Positions 52,453 to 63,088 of a DNA stretch of 64,000 nt are shown piece after piece. The position numbers were made by a program, and so were the translations under genes. Position 1 is the first letter of the stretch. Each line of letters opens with the position of its first letter. The stretch is taken from NCBI RefSeq assembly GCF_900101845.1, contig NZ_FNAM01000006.1, forward strand, positions 62,001 to 126,000. The letters run 5' to 3'. The notes below the pieces were generated by a model. The model worked only from the letters and a program-made list of their open reading frames with translations. It searched no databases and had not been told where the DNA came from. Source of the stretch: Sporomusa acidovorans. GTDB lineage: Bacteria; Bacillota; Negativicutes; Sporomusales; Sporomusaceae.

Positions 52453-53060
52453 ATTTAAACTCTCCTTCACCCATGAGCATTGGCTCATCGAGCATTTCGT
52501 TTATCCCTTTGTAATCTTCACCCAAAACAGCAACTTGGGGTTACCCTGCTTCACCTCCTTAACCCGGTAATGTCACACCGGACTTTCCCATGATATGAAC
52601 TTCATCAAAATCCTTGTTTCAATCACCCCGCTTCCTCTATTTTTATCATTTCACGTATATAGGAGATAGATGCCCTAAGAAATAAAACCCTAACCAACTT
52701 CGTTATCGGCTTGCGCCATTTGCAAAATCATTTTGTTACTTACTCGCTTGTTCACTTGTTCGCTATGTTGGTTAAATTATATTTATTTTTCACATAAATG
52801 TCAAGATGCGAAAAATTCGTTTTTTTCTTTTTTTACTGGCTATTTAACTAGAATGGCTGTTTTATGAGCTAAAGGGTTTCGTTTTTTTCCATAATAAAAG
52901 GCAGAAATACTAATTTCCCAACGTATTTCTGCCACATATAACCACCTGTTCAATAAATTGCCTGGCCCATTCCCTTAGCCACTCTCAAAATAAGAGGCCC
53001 ACAGCTTTTACCATGGGCCTCCGCATCATAAGCAGAACAAACACCAAAATCCATAATCCT
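52453..53060. other. Regulatory gap upstream of the MFS/dehydratase pair
   Basis: No gene. Near 52740-52775 are three tandem eight-base units on the minus strand (CGAACAAG, TGAACAAG, CGAGTAAG), and CTAACCAAC/GTTGGTTA inverted elements flank them (52689 and 52770). These are candidate operator sites. Two hairpins at 52900-52933 and 52994-53021 lie between this promoter region and the stop of the next leftward gene. Confidence 0.45.
52892..52933 (-). terminator. Terminator of the PAS-GGDEF-HD gene
   Basis: GGCAGAAATAC/GTATTTCTGCC hairpin followed on the minus strand by TTTTATTATGG; a further hairpin (GAGGCCCA/TGGGCCTC) lies at 52994-53021. Confidence 0.7.
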
Positions 53061-53087
53061 GTTTATAAAAAAAAATCCAATAACGCT

Positions 53088-54473
53088 TTATCCTTTATCC
53101 GAAGCAGTCAGCATGTCAATAAAAGCCTCGGTAAGCTTCGGGTCAAACTGCGTGCCCGCACAGCGGCGCAATTCCGCGATTGCCGCCTGATCGTCCAGGG
53201 CCTTGCGGTAAGGACGGTCATTGGTCATGGCATCATAGGCATCCGCGATCGCCAGGATGCGGCAGGCCAAGGGAATCTCCTCACCGGCAAGATAAAGGGG
53301 ATACCCTTTTCCGTTCCACCACTCCTGATGCTTCAAAATCCAGTCGGCAATCGGCGCTAAGTCCGGCACTGATTTCGCTATCCGAAAGCCGATCTCGCAA
53401 TGGCGGCGCATGACAATAATTTCTTCAGGCGTGAGTTTACCAGGTTTAAACAAGATATTGTCAGGAATGCCCACCTTCCCGATATCATGGAATTTCGCCA
53501 GCAGCTTCAAATCCGCAATCATCGGCGCGGAAAGCTGTATTCTTTGCGCAAACTTCTCAATCAGGCTTTCCAGCCGCTCGGCATGCCCTTCGGTAATATA
53601 ATCCCGGGCTTCCAACGCCTGCATCATGGCTTGTACGATGGTATTGCGCGTACTTTGGCCCTTATGCATTTTCTCCCGGTACATATTATTATCCGCTTCT
53701 CTAAACAGGGCGTCGATATCGCCATAACCGATTGCCCAGCCGATCGAAAGACTCAGCAGCAGCTTGGGATTGGTCTTGTTATAATCCTCCACCAACAGCC
53801 GAATGGTTTTCGATAGCTCATTCATTTTTTTCGTCTCAGGCTGCGACACCAAGACAGCAAACTCATCGCCGCCAATCCGGGCAATCACATCCGGATAAGC
53901 CACACAGCCGCGCAGAATCTTAGCAGCCGCCCGCAGCAGCTCATCCCCGGCGAAATGGCCCAACGTATCATTGATCAATTTCAGTCCGTCAACATCGCAA
54001 ATAATAATACCGGCATTTTTGCCGCCCTGACCACGCAGCTTAAGCATTTGCTCTTCAAAATAGGCGCGGTTGTAAACTTCCGTTAGGGAATCCTTTAAGC
54101 TCAGGAATTCCAGTCTTTGCTCAATCTGTTTTTTATACGTAATATCCCGGATGATAGCCATTACCTCAAAATCACCGCTTTTGACAAACCGGGCCTCATA
54201 GTAATGTGCCTGATTATGGATCACTAGTTCGTACTCCATCAGCTGAATACTCTCATTACGGATAGTTTGGTATATACAGCCAATCGCCCGCTGGGCTATT
54301 TCCCCAGGCATGATATCCATAACGTTTTTTCCTAAAAATTGTTCGGGAGAAGCATATAAAGCAAAGTTAGCCGGCTGATTATAGCCCAAAAATCTTCCCT
54401 GGCTGTCCATACGCAAAATTAAGTCCGGTATAGCCTGCAAAATCTCCTGCTGCACCTGGCCGGCTTGCGCCAA
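53088..54473 (-). CDS. PAS-GGDEF-HD(GYP) protein
   Basis: 461 residues from TTG 54473, with a weak AGGA; the in-frame stop upstream leaves no better start, so the N-terminus is uncertain. PAS domain (about 8-120), GGDEF with intact ARIGGDEFAVLV (synthesis of c-di-GMP expected), and an HD-GYP domain with FHDIGKVGIPDNIL and a variant loop HQEWWNGKGYPLY instead of HHExxDGxGYP. The variant may reduce or alter phosphodiesterase activity. Cytoplasmic. Confidence 0.88.
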   Translation of the reverse strand: MAQAGQVQQEILQAIPDLILRMDSQGRFLGYNQPANFALYASPEQFLGKNVMDIMPGEIAQRAIGCIYQTIRNESIQLMEYELVIHNQAHYYEARFVKSGDFEVMAIIRDITYKKQIEQRLEFLSLKDSLTEVYNRAYFEEQMLKLRGQGGKNAGIIICDVDGLKLINDTLGHFAGDELLRAAAKILRGCVAYPDVIARIGGDEFAVLVSQPETKKMNELSKTIRLLVEDYNKTNPKLLLSLSIGWAIGYGDIDALFREADNNMYREKMHKGQSTRNTIVQAMMQALEARDYITEGHAERLESLIEKFAQRIQLSAPMIADLKLLAKFHDIGKVGIPDNILFKPGKLTPEEIIVMRRHCEIGFRIAKSVPDLAPIADWILKHQEWWNGKGYPLYLAGEEIPLACRILAIADAYDAMTNDRPYRKALDDQAAIAELRRCAGTQFDPKLTEAFIDMLTASDKG

Positions 54474-54613
54474 CTGCTGATAATCCTGTCTTCTTTTACA
54501 AAATAACCTATATTTTTTACCGTACTGACATTCTTCTTACTATATGTTATTTCTCGCTAGTATCCTTATCGACATTTTCTTGCCAGTGTTTCGCCTAACT
54601 ACTCTATATACCG

Positions 54614-54651
54614 ACAAAAAACCTTCTGGGCATTCCCGGAAGGTTTTTTGT
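54614..54651. terminator. Hairpin terminator
   Basis: ACAAAAAACCTTC.GGG/CCC.GGAAGGTTTTTTGT between divergent genes. Confidence 0.7.
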
Positions 54652-54757
54652 TAATCGGTTTTATCGATCATCTGCATTTAAACTATCAATTTTACAGGTG
54701 ACCACTACCATGCTAACCTTAGTTAAAATCAGGAATACAGAAAGAAGGTTGATTCTC

Positions 54758-54895
54758 GTGAAACGTAAACTATCCCTGTTCCTCATTCCCATTCTAATTC
54801 TTTGGGGATCTCTCAGTTATGCCGCTGAGAATTCAAATGACGGCATTGCCGGGGCCGGAGCCCAATACAGCGGAGCGGCAAGCAACCGGCAGTAA
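54758..54895 (+). CDS. Small secreted peptide, 45 aa
   Basis: GTG 54758, AAGG nine bases upstream. Signal peptide (MKRKLSLFLIPILILWGSLS, cleavage near SYA-AEN) leaving a mature peptide of about 23 residues, Gly/Ala/Ser/Asn-rich. No Cys. Could be a signal peptide-type pheromone or simply a small envelope protein; unknown. Confidence 0.5.
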   Translation: MKRKLSLFLIPILILWGSLSYAAENSNDGIAGAGAQYSGAASNRQ

Positions 54896-54899
54896 GGCC

Positions 54900-55076
54900 C
54901 TATAGCTGACTGACAATATCCGTCCTGCCAAGTTTTCTAAGCTTATCCTTGGCTTCCGTTACTGTCTGTCCCAGCGGGGTTTCCTGTGACGTCCCGGCCT
55001 TTCGCAACACATATTCGCCGTTGTCGTCAAGAATTTGCTCCAGCATATTGTTACTCATCCAGATCACAGATCGCAT
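54900..55076 (-). CDS. Hypothetical protein, 58 aa
   Basis: ATG 55076 with GGGAGG five bases upstream. MRSVIWMSNNMLEQILDDNG...TPLGQTVTEAKDKLRKLGR; helical and soluble. Follows the chemoreceptor gene on the same strand after 75 bases, so may be the end of the arginine operon transcript. No family recognised. Confidence 0.5.
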   Translation of the reverse strand: MRSVIWMSNNMLEQILDDNGEYVLRKAGTSQETPLGQTVTEAKDKLRKLGRTDIVSQL

Positions 55077-55151
55077 AGCTGCCTCCCGTCGTTTTACCTT
55101 AGCATTTCCAGCCTTCACTGTCCTCATACCTGGTAAGACACCCGCTATCGT

Positions 55152-57131
55152 TTAAACGTTAAATTGCCGAACAGCGGCTTTCATTTCTGCCGCCATCCCT
55201 GCCAGCCTTTGGCTCGCCGCGGCAATCGCCTGCATCGACGCCGACTGTTCTTCGGTTGCCGCCGACACAGACTGCGTTTCCCCTGCCGTTCTTCTGCTAA
55301 GCTCATCGATAACCCGCACGGAAGATTCGATTTGCTGACTGCCAGTATCCATCTGCCGCAGGGCAACAGACATTTCCGTTACCTGCTCCGACACTTGCAC
55401 GACCAGCGTCTCAATCTCCCGAAATGACCTGCCGGCCATACTGATTACCTCAGTCCCCCTGCAAACTTCCCGCGTGCCATTCTCCATAGCCGCAACGGCT
55501 TTTGCCGTATCCCCCTGAATTTTGCTGATCAGACCGGCAATTTTTTTGGCTGCCGCTTGTGACTGCTCCGCCAACTTACGAACCTCTTCGGCTACCACCG
55601 CAAATCCCCGGCCTTGTTCCCCGGCCCGCGCAGCCTCAATAGCCGCATTGAGCGCCAATAAATTGGTCTGTCCGGCTATCCCGGCTATGGCATCCACAAT
55701 TTGTCCAATTTCCTGGGAACGCTCTCCTAATGTATGAATCACCTCGGCTGAGGTGGTCACCGTTTTTTCAATAAGCCCCATCTGCGCAACCGCCTTGTCA
55801 AGGTCAACACCGCTCTCCTTGGCTTTATTCGCAGCTTGCGAGGATGCCGCCATCGTTTGCCGGACACCGTCGCTCACTTGCTGAATACTTGCCAGCATTT
55901 TGTGCACGATCCCCGCAGTCCGGCCTACGGCCGCCAGTTGTTTCTCCGCTCCCCCGGCGATTGCCGCCGCCGCAGCGGCCACTTGGTTAGACGCCTGCGC
56001 CGATTCCTGGACACCGGCGGTAAGCTCTTTCGACGAGGCCGCCACCTGCTCGGCACTGGTATGCACCTGCAAGATCAAGTTGCGTAAATTGTGGACCATT
56101 TTATTAAAGTCTTCTGCCAGGGTGGCGATCTCATCCCGGCCCGCAACGTGCGCCTGGATCGTAAGGTCCCCGCCTGCCACCAAATTTACCTGGCCTGCCA
56201 GCGTTTCCAGCGGCCTGGTTAGCCGCTTTACGGTGATCAAGGTAATGGCAATGACGATCATAACCGCCATACCGGCTACCAGCAGCAACAGCCCTTGCAA
56301 TTGCGCCAACGGCTTAAAAACAACTGCTTCCGGTACGGTTATGGCCAACAGCCAGCCCGTTGCCGGCAGTTTCTGATAAACGGTCAACATGGTCTTCCCA
56401 TTTTCCTTGCTCCGGCTAAAGCCTTGGTCTGTATCCATTGCTTTTTGAAAGGAAGTGGCCATGTCTGTCAGTTTTTCCTCTTCAAACATATTCTTAGACA
56501 TGATAGCCTCATCAGGATGAGCCAGGATAACCCCTCTGGCGTCAAGCAAATACGCATAGCCTTCACCGTACAAATTAATGTTTTGCACCTGATCAACAAG
56601 CGTTTGCAGCATGATATCCTGCGCCAGCACGCCGCGTACTTCGCCTATCGGGTTCCTGTAAGGCATCGCTGCCGACACCACCATTTGTTTGGTCACTTCA
56701 TCCAAATAGGGATCTGTAAAAACAAGTTTTCCTTGTTCCATGGCCGCTTTATACCAATCGCGGGTACGCGGGTCATAACCCGCAGGCGTCTCATCCCCGC
56801 TGCCGTCCACCATCTTCCCTGCTGTCGAACCAAAATAGACACTGAGTATCTCGGTATCCATGGTTTTATAGCCGGCTAACATGGGCACCGTGATTTCACT
56901 AGTACCCACTGAACTTTGCAGCGTGCCGGCAGTGACTGCCAACATTTTTGTCTTACTAACCAGCCAGCCATTCAGTTGGTTGACATGCGCACTAACAACC
57001 GCCTTCATTTCGGCCTGAATTTTCGTCTGTACCTGCTCTTTCGTAAATAGATAGCCGACCATTGACGACACCAGGAGAGTCGCTACCGACACTATCGAAA
57101 AAATCAGCATCAGCTTCTTTTTTAAACTCAT
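55152..57131 (-). CDS. Methyl-accepting chemotaxis protein with dCache amino-acid sensor
   Basis: 659 residues from ATG 57131 (AGGGG eight bases upstream), 29 bases after argR. Helix 1 at about 8-28, dCache domain (about 35-270), helix 2, HAMP ([20 protein letters not shown]), and a signalling domain with the conserved tip. The sensor shows the amino-acid-binding motif of dCache_1AA: Y119, R124-x-W126-Y127 ([12 protein letters not shown]), D140 in FTDPYLD and D172 in AQDI. Operon position behind the arginine genes suggests arginine or another amino acid as attractant. Confidence 0.92.
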   Translation of the reverse strand: MSLKKKLMLIFSIVSVATLLVSSMVGYLFTKEQVQTKIQAEMKAVVSAHVNQLNGWLVSKTKMLAVTAGTLQSSVGTSEITVPMLAGYKTMDTEILSVYFGSTAGKMVDGSGDETPAGYDPRTRDWYKAAMEQGKLVFTDPYLDEVTKQMVVSAAMPYRNPIGEVRGVLAQDIMLQTLVDQVQNINLYGEGYAYLLDARGVILAHPDEAIMSKNMFEEEKLTDMATSFQKAMDTDQGFSRSKENGKTMLTVYQKLPATGWLLAITVPEAVVFKPLAQLQGLLLLVAGMAVMIVIAITLITVKRLTRPLETLAGQVNLVAGGDLTIQAHVAGRDEIATLAEDFNKMVHNLRNLILQVHTSAEQVAASSKELTAGVQESAQASNQVAAAAAAIAGGAEKQLAAVGRTAGIVHKMLASIQQVSDGVRQTMAASSQAANKAKESGVDLDKAVAQMGLIEKTVTTSAEVIHTLGERSQEIGQIVDAIAGIAGQTNLLALNAAIEAARAGEQGRGFAVVAEEVRKLAEQSQAAAKKIAGLISKIQGDTAKAVAAMENGTREVCRGTEVISMAGRSFREIETLVVQVSEQVTEMSVALRQMDTGSQQIESSVRVIDELSRRTAGETQSVSAATEEQSASMQAIAAASQRLAGMAAEMKAAVRQFNV

Positions 57132-57160
57132 TCGCTTTACCCCTTTATTCTCGCTTTCAC

Positions 57161-57616
57161 TTACCGTCGCCATAGCCGGTGAAACGCCGCCAGCACCCTC
57201 ACCGCCGTTTCCGGTGAGCGGACTGTCACAAACACCGTATCCTGCCCAGCGAGAAAACCGGTCACATCCGGGCAGGGAACGCCAGCCAGCAGCCTGGCCA
57301 CCAGTTTGGCCGCGCCGGGCAGCACCTTGCAGACAATCACTGCTTCGCTAACGTCAAAGGAACGGATAAAATCCGTAAGCAGACGCTGCCGCGTCTGGGG
57401 ATCAAATCGCTGTTCTGCCGTCGGTACGGCATACCTGCGGCCGCCGACATTAGTAGTCGGCACTTTCTGCAGTTCCAGTTCCCAGGCATCGCGCGACACC
57501 GTGGCCTGGGTCACCGTGAGACCATCTTGCCGCAGCGCGGCCACTAACTCGGCCTGGGTGATAAGGCACTGGCTTTCTACAAGCTGCCGCAGCTTGGCCT
57601 GCCGCCGCTTTTTCAT
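57161..57616 (-). CDS. argR: Arginine repressor/activator ArgR
   Basis: 151 residues. N-terminal winged HTH ([29 protein letters not shown]) and C-terminal oligomerisation/arginine-binding domain ([16 protein letters not shown], then [11 protein letters not shown]). Full family length. Located after arcC, it most likely controls the arc genes in response to arginine. ATG with AAGGAGA. Confidence 0.92.
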   Translation of the reverse strand: MKKRRQAKLRQLVESQCLITQAELVAALRQDGLTVTQATVSRDAWELELQKVPTTNVGGRRYAVPTAEQRFDPQTRQRLLTDFIRSFDVSEAVIVCKVLPGAAKLVARLLAGVPCPDVTGFLAGQDTVFVTVRSPETAVRVLAAFHRLWRR

Positions 57617-57660
57617 GTTCTCCTTCCCCCTTTGTTTTTCTCGTTACACCAGATAGTGCA

Positions 57661-57702
57661 GGGACCCGTCGGCAACAAGCGTGCTTGTTCCCGGCGGGTC
57701 CC
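57661..57702 (-). promoter_or_regulatory. Long hairpin between arcC and argR
   Basis: GGGACCCGCCGGGAACAAGC pairs with GCTTGTTGCCGACGGGTCCC with few mismatches. No T run follows, so probably an RNA-processing or stability hairpin that uncouples arcC from argR expression. Confidence 0.6.
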
Positions 57703-57731
57703 CTGTCTCTACTAATCTTTATCTGTTTCCC

Positions 57732-58670
57732 TTACGGCACAATGCGGGTACCGCTTGTTCCTGTTAATGCTTCTCCGGCTTTTTCCAGCGAGGTAATAAT
57801 CGCCAGCCTCCCGGGCTGGGAGGTTACGAACTTGACCCCGGCCCGTACCTTGGGCAGCATACTGCCGTCGGCAAATTGCCCGTCTTCGATATACTGTTGG
57901 GCGTTTTCGACCGTCAGCCGGTCCAGATTTCTTTGCTCCGGCTTGCCGTAATCCAGGGCCACCTTTTCCACCGCCGTCAGGATCAGGAGCCCGTCGGCTC
58001 TCAGATCCTCGGCCAGCCGTTCGGCGGCCAGATCTTTGTCAATCACGGCGGCGATTCCCTCTAGCATTTGGTCTTCGGCTTCAATCACCGGAATGCCGCC
58101 CCCGCCCACGGTGATGACAACATGGTCCTGGCTGACCAGCTTTTGAACGGTCTCCAATTCCACAATCCGTTTCGGCGCCGGTGATGCCACCACCCGGCGG
58201 TAGCCGCGCCCGGCATCCTCCCGCAGGACATATCCCTGTTCATTTTGGAGAATTTCGGCTTCCTCTTTCGTGTAAAACGGACCTATCGGTTTGGTGGGGT
58301 TCCGGAAACCTTCGTCCTCCGGGTCGACAACGACCTGGGTGAGCAGCGTGACCACCGGTTTATGAATGTGTCGTTTATGCAGTTCTTCCTGCAAAGCCTG
58401 CTGGATGTGATAACCAATCATGCCCTGACTCATGGCGCCGCACACGTCAAACGGCATGGGCGGCGTAACGGGTTTGGCGTACTCGTTTTGCAGCACCAGC
58501 CGCCCCACCTGCGGGCCATTGCCATGCACGATGACAATCTGATGCCCGCTTGCGATCAAATCGGCCAGATGCACTACCGTCGCTTTCACGGTGCCAAGCT
58601 GCGCCTGGGCCGTGGCCGGCTTATTGGCAGCCTGCAGCGCATTGCCTCCAAGGGCAACCACCAATTTCAT
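57732..58670 (-). CDS. arcC: Carbamate kinase
   Basis: 312 residues. VVALGGNALQ at the N-terminus, HGNGPQVGRL, DVCGAMSQGMIGY, ITVGGGGIPVIE and DKDLAAERLAEDL are the carbamate-kinase signatures. Converts carbamoyl phosphate plus ADP to ATP, the energy-yielding step of the arginine deiminase pathway. 59 bases after arcD. Confidence 0.96.
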   Translation of the reverse strand: MKLVVALGGNALQAANKPATAQAQLGTVKATVVHLADLIASGHQIVIVHGNGPQVGRLVLQNEYAKPVTPPMPFDVCGAMSQGMIGYHIQQALQEELHKRHIHKPVVTLLTQVVVDPEDEGFRNPTKPIGPFYTKEEAEILQNEQGYVLREDAGRGYRRVVASPAPKRIVELETVQKLVSQDHVVITVGGGGIPVIEAEDQMLEGIAAVIDKDLAAERLAEDLRADGLLILTAVEKVALDYGKPEQRNLDRLTVENAQQYIEDGQFADGSMLPKVRAGVKFVTSQPGRLAIITSLEKAGEALTGTSGTRIVP

Positions 58671-58729
58671 GGCTTATTCGCCTCGCTTTCTTTTCTCATT
58701 GCTTCTTGCTTTTTTGCATTTATGAATGA

Positions 58730-60151
58730 TTAACCCAACTGCCCTGTCGCCAGCAGTCCTACTGCCACAATACCGGCGGCGAACAAGACCAGGGCAATGA
58801 TTTTCTCATAGCCATTGAAGACTTGTCCCTGTTTTTCCTGCCGGACCTTGGCGTAGACGCCGATACCGACCGCGTATAGGATGGTGACCAGCAGGACGTA
58901 GGTCAGCCCGGCGGCATAAATCAGCCAGGCCGCATACACACTGGACAGGGCCGCACAAATGAAGTCTTTCGTCCTCCCGCCTGGATTGGTGTCATAGGTC
59001 TCACCGGTAGCCGCCAGCTTCCAGGCATACAGACCGCTGAACAAATAGGGAATCAAAATCGCCGAACTGGCGATAGAGTACAGCATCTGGTAGGTGCTGC
59101 TGGACACCAGCGTGATAATCAGCGCGGTCTGCACCAGCACATTGGTTAAGGTAAGGGAAATGACGGGCGAGCCCTGCTGATTCTCTTTAGCAAAACACTG
59201 AGGCATCACCCCGTCCTTAGCGGCGACAAACGGAATTTCCGCCGCCAGGATGGACCAGCCCAATAGGGCGCCAAACAGAGAAATAACCAGACCGGCGTTA
59301 ATAACCACCGCGCCCCAGGGGCCGACAAGGGCCTCCAGGACATAGGCCGTCGAGGGCGTATCCAGTCCTGCAAGGTCCGCCTGATTCATGACGCCGAGCG
59401 ACAGGACCGACACCAGGACATAGATAATTAGCGTGCCGCCAAGCCCGATCACCGTGGCTTTGCCCACATCCCGCCGCTCTTTGGCCCGGCCGGAGATTAC
59501 TACGGCGCCTTCAATGCCGATGAAGACCCATAAGGTAACCAGCATGGTGCTTTTTACCTGGTCGGCGACACTGCCGAGTGAGATATCGGCCTGTCCCCAG
59601 ATATCCAGCGTAAAGATATCGACGTTAAAGGATACCAGCACAATAATCAAAAACAGGAATATCGGCACCAGCTTGGCCACGGTTGTGAGGATGTTGACGA
59701 ACGCGGCCTGTTTCACACCGCGCAGGATCAGCACCTGGATGGTCCAGACCAAAACCGAAGCGCAGACAATGGCTACGAAGTTATTCCCCTTGCCGAAGAC
59801 GGGGAAAAAATAGCCCAGGGCGCCGAATAGCATGACGGCATAGGACACATTGCCGAGCAAGGCGCTCAGCCAGTAGCCCCAGGCGGCGTTAAAGCCGATG
59901 TAATCGCCGAAACCCGCTTTGGCATAACTGTACACGCCGCCGTTCAAATCGGGTTTGCGCACCGCCAGATTCTGATAAACGAAGGCCAGCGCAATCATGC
60001 CGATCCCGGTAATCAGCCAGCCAACGAGGATGGCGCCGGCCCCTGCCCCTTTAGCCATGTCGGCCGGCAGCGAAAAGACGCCGCCGCCGATCATGGAGCC
60101 GATGACAAGACCGATCAGCGCGATAAGGCCCAGTTTTTTATCATTTTCCAT
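58730..60151 (-). CDS. arcD: Arginine/ornithine antiporter
   Basis: 473 residues from ATG 60151 (GGAGG seven bases upstream; the earlier TTG overlaps it). APC-superfamily, about 13 helices, with [20 protein letters not shown] at helix 1 and [18 protein letters not shown]. Exchanges external arginine for ornithine. Lies between arcB and arcC. Confidence 0.93.
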   Translation of the reverse strand: MENDKKLGLIALIGLVIGSMIGGGVFSLPADMAKGAGAGAILVGWLITGIGMIALAFVYQNLAVRKPDLNGGVYSYAKAGFGDYIGFNAAWGYWLSALLGNVSYAVMLFGALGYFFPVFGKGNNFVAIVCASVLVWTIQVLILRGVKQAAFVNILTTVAKLVPIFLFLIIVLVSFNVDIFTLDIWGQADISLGSVADQVKSTMLVTLWVFIGIEGAVVISGRAKERRDVGKATVIGLGGTLIIYVLVSVLSLGVMNQADLAGLDTPSTAYVLEALVGPWGAVVINAGLVISLFGALLGWSILAAEIPFVAAKDGVMPQCFAKENQQGSPVISLTLTNVLVQTALIITLVSSSTYQMLYSIASSAILIPYLFSGLYAWKLAATGETYDTNPGGRTKDFICAALSSVYAAWLIYAAGLTYVLLVTILYAVGIGVYAKVRQEKQGQVFNGYEKIIALVLFAAGIVAVGLLATGQLG

Positions 60152-60258
60152 ACCCAACCCTCCTATCTCTTTATCCGAAGATTTAGTGCGGATTGCTTGT
60201 AGGGCAAAAGGAGTTAGCAGTCCGTAACTAGCCGCAATGGCTCTGTGGGTTCCGGCCG

Positions 60259-61260
60259 CTAGGCGCCTAAGGTGGCGACCATAACGGCTTTAATGGTATG
60301 CAGACGGTTTTCGGCTTCGTCAAAGACGACGGAATGGCTGCCTTCGAAGACTTCATCGGTCACTTCCATGGCGGTTAAGCCGAATTTCTGATAGATGGCC
60401 TGTCCAATCGTGGTCTTGAGGTCATGAAAAGCGGGCAGGCAGTGTTCAAAGATCACACTGCCGTTGCCGGTCAGAGCCAGCATGTCCGCATTTACCTGAT
60501 AGGGCTTAAGCAGTTTGATCCGTTCTGCCCAGGCGGCCTCCGGCTCGCCCATGGACACCCAGACATCGGTATAGAGCACATCAGCCTGAGCCACACCGGC
60601 GGCGATATCGTCAGTAATGGTAATCCTGGCACCGCTGACAGCCGCCACTGCGCGGCACCTTTCCACCAGATCAGCCGCCGGGAACAGCGCTTGGGGCGAT
60701 ACGATACGGAAATCCATGCCCAGCTTGGCCGCCCCGATCATCAGCGCATTAGCCACATTGTTGCGGCCATCGCCGACGTAGGCGAACACCATATTGCCAA
60801 ACGGCTTGTTGAGATGTTCCTGCGCCGTCAGAAAGTCGGCCAGCACCTGGGTCGGATGATCGGCGTCAGTGAGGCCGTTCCATACCGGCACGCCCGAATA
60901 GGCGGCCAGTTCCTCGACAATGCCTTGGTCAAAACCCCGGTATTCAATACCGTCATACATTCGGCCCAGCACCCGGGCAGTGTCGGCGATGGACTCCTTT
61001 TTCCCCATCTGGCTGCCGGTCGGCCCCAGGTAGGTGACATGCGCCCCCTGGTCCAGCGCCGCCACTTCAAACGAGCAGCGCGTCCGGGTGGAATCTTTTT
61101 CAAACAGGATGACGATGTTTTTGCCCTTGAGACGGGGCTGTTCGGTCCCGGTGTATTTGACCCGTTTGAGTTCTTTGGCCAGGTTCAATAAGTACGTAAT
61201 TTCTTTGGGTGAAAAATCCTGCAAGGTTAAAAAATTGCGGTTGCGCAAGTTAAAAGCCAC
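60259..61260 (-). CDS. arcB: Ornithine carbamoyltransferase (catabolic)
   Basis: 333 residues, GTG with GAGGAGAG. Carbamoyl-phosphate motif [21 protein letters not shown], and the ornithine motif HCLPAFHD. By gene context the catabolic direction: citrulline plus phosphate to ornithine and carbamoyl phosphate. Could also be named argF. Confidence 0.95.
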   Translation of the reverse strand: MAFNLRNRNFLTLQDFSPKEITYLLNLAKELKRVKYTGTEQPRLKGKNIVILFEKDSTRTRCSFEVAALDQGAHVTYLGPTGSQMGKKESIADTARVLGRMYDGIEYRGFDQGIVEELAAYSGVPVWNGLTDADHPTQVLADFLTAQEHLNKPFGNMVFAYVGDGRNNVANALMIGAAKLGMDFRIVSPQALFPAADLVERCRAVAAVSGARITITDDIAAGVAQADVLYTDVWVSMGEPEAAWAERIKLLKPYQVNADMLALTGNGSVIFEHCLPAFHDLKTTIGQAIYQKFGLTAMEVTDEVFEGSHSVVFDEAENRLHTIKAVMVATLGA

Positions 61261-61291
61261 GATTTTTTTCTCTCCTCTATCTTTTTTGTGT

Positions 61292-62554
61292 TTATAAGTC
61301 GGCCCGCACCAGCGGCATGCTCATGCAGCGCGGGCCGCCCCGCCCCCGCGACAGTTCCGACGAGGGAATGACATGGAGCTTGATGCCATACTCTTCTAAG
61401 ATCCGGTTGGTGACATGGTTGCGGGCGTACACGACCACTTCGCCCGGCGCAATCGCCAAAGTATTGGCGCCGTCATTCCACTGCTCCCGGGCGGCGTGAA
61501 TCTGATCGCCGCTGCCGCAGCGGATAAGGGTGACCTGGCGCTCCAGATATTTTTCCAGGATGTCTTCCAGCTTCAGGTTAAGTTTCTCAATCCTAATCCG
61601 TACATTCCCACCCCGTTCGGGGCATGGGCGCATTTCATACACGGTTAATGGACCCTCAATCTCGGAATGAATGGTAAATTTGTCGGTATCCACCATGGTG
61701 AACACGGTGTCCAGGTGCATAAACGCCCGGGAAGCCGGGATGTGAAAGGCCAGGACAGTCGCAAAAGAGGTATGGGCCGTGAACAGTTTGCGGCAGACCT
61801 TTTCCACCGACGCCGAGTCGGTCCGCTGGGATATGCCGATCGCCAGTACCTTGTCGCTTAAAATAAGTTCGTCGCCGCCTTCGAGGGCGGTCGTCTCGTA
61901 CCGGTCAAACCACAGTGGAATGTTGGCCGCCGCAAAGTGCGGATGATGCTTAAAAATATACTCGGCAAAGAGGGTTTCCCGGTTGCGCGTCTGGGTGCGC
62001 ATATGGTTAAGGGTGATGCCGCCGCCAATGGTGGCAAACGGGTCGCGGGTAAAATACAGGTTGGGCATAGGGTCGCAGACAAAGGGATAGGAATCATTGA
62101 CCTGCTCAAACAACGACTGCCCCTGGTAACAGGCCAGTTCCTCCCGCCGGACCCCGGCCATCATCTTGTCAATCATGGCCTGAGCGGGCAGTCCCAGAAG
62201 ATAGTCGGTAAGCGCGTAGCTGAGGTTCTCATTTTCAACCCCGGCTTCCCGAATAAACTCACGGATGAACGCTTCTTTAACCTGCGCATCAGTCAGCGCC
62301 TCAGCGGCCAGTTGTTCCAGATACAGCACTTCCACGCCGTTGTCGGTTAACACCTGGGCAAAAGTATCGTGCTCCTGTCTCGCCACTTCCAGATAGGGAA
62401 TATCGTCAAACAGCAGCCGTTCCAGCAAGTCCGGCGTTAAATTCTCCACTTCCTGCCCCGGCCGGTGCAGCAGCACCGATCGCAAGCGGCCGATTTCGGA
62501 TGTGACGTGAAGACAGCTTGGGGCTGTCTCGCTTTTTCTTAGGGTATTATCCAT
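61292..62554 (-). CDS. arcA: Arginine deiminase
   Basis: 420 residues. Deiminase landmarks: [42 protein letters not shown] segment, [27 protein letters not shown] and the catalytic Cys in [10 protein letters not shown]. Hydrolyses arginine to citrulline and ammonia. First gene of the operon arcA-arcB-arcD-arcC-argR; ATG with GGAGAGG. No obvious -35/-10 was fixed. Confidence 0.97.
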   Translation of the reverse strand: MDNTLRKSETAPSCLHVTSEIGRLRSVLLHRPGQEVENLTPDLLERLLFDDIPYLEVARQEHDTFAQVLTDNGVEVLYLEQLAAEALTDAQVKEAFIREFIREAGVENENLSYALTDYLLGLPAQAMIDKMMAGVRREELACYQGQSLFEQVNDSYPFVCDPMPNLYFTRDPFATIGGGITLNHMRTQTRNRETLFAEYIFKHHPHFAAANIPLWFDRYETTALEGGDELILSDKVLAIGISQRTDSASVEKVCRKLFTAHTSFATVLAFHIPASRAFMHLDTVFTMVDTDKFTIHSEIEGPLTVYEMRPCPERGGNVRIRIEKLNLKLEDILEKYLERQVTLIRCGSGDQIHAAREQWNDGANTLAIAPGEVVVYARNHVTNRILEEYGIKLHVIPSSELSRGRGGPRCMSMPLVRADL

Positions 62555-62733
62555 AGGGGTCCTCTCCTTTCAATATGGGGTATAATTGTTAAGGTTCGTT
62601 TGTGAAGGGGGTTGGGCATGGGGTATTCTCTTACATTTTGTCGGAATAAAGTTGAAGATTATGGAAATCATTATTGGTATAATTTAGGTATCAGGTTCTT
62701 CATACGTAGGAGAATCGCGCTGTTTCACTTGCT

Positions 62734-62937
62734 TCATTTTGAAGCCGTCAAGGTCAAAAAAATGCTCTCCGGAGATACCTTAAGGGCTTTAGCTATTCGT
62801 TTAGCCAGTCCGTAGTCAGGGTTTCTTACTCCATTTTCAATTAACCCGTAAAAACTACGGGAAATTCCTAATATCTTGGCAATTTCAACTTGCGTAAGTC
62901 CAATATTCTCACGCGCAATAGCTAATTCTTTTCTCAA
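62734..62937 (-). CDS. Small XRE-family HTH regulator, 67 aa
   Basis: TTG start with AAAGGAGG seven bases upstream. The whole protein is one helix-turn-helix domain (ARENIGLTQVEIAKILGISRSFYGLIENGVRNP...). Divergent from the second XRE gene at 63.1 kb. Its 3' end contains a 21-base sequence nearly repeated in the shared intergenic region. Confidence 0.85.
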   Translation of the reverse strand: MRKELAIARENIGLTQVEIAKILGISRSFYGLIENGVRNPDYGLAKRIAKALKVSPESIFLTLTASK

Positions 62938-62958
62938 TTGAACACCTCCTTTGCTTCC

Positions 62959-63062
62959 CTTTGAAGCATATCCATATCTAAATTATAATGCTTCATTTTG
63001 TAGCTGTCAATCATATCTGCAACATTTAGAAGCAAATTATTCTATTGCTACTGTCTGTAGCA
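62959..63062. promoter_or_regulatory. GAAGCA/TGCTTC repeats between divergent XRE genes
   Basis: TTTGAAGCATA (about 62959), ATGCTTCATTTTGTAGC (about 62990), TAGAAGCAAA (about 63027) and TGTAGCATA (about 63056): repeated half-sites in both orientations, fitting an autoregulated XRE operator region. Confidence 0.4.
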
Positions 63063-63088
63063 TATAATTATAGGTAGGAGTTGATTTT

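Noticed and set aside
60424..61191. Rightward 255-codon frame opposite arcB
   Set aside because: Long only because of high GC content; the opposite strand has the complete carbamoyltransferase motifs.
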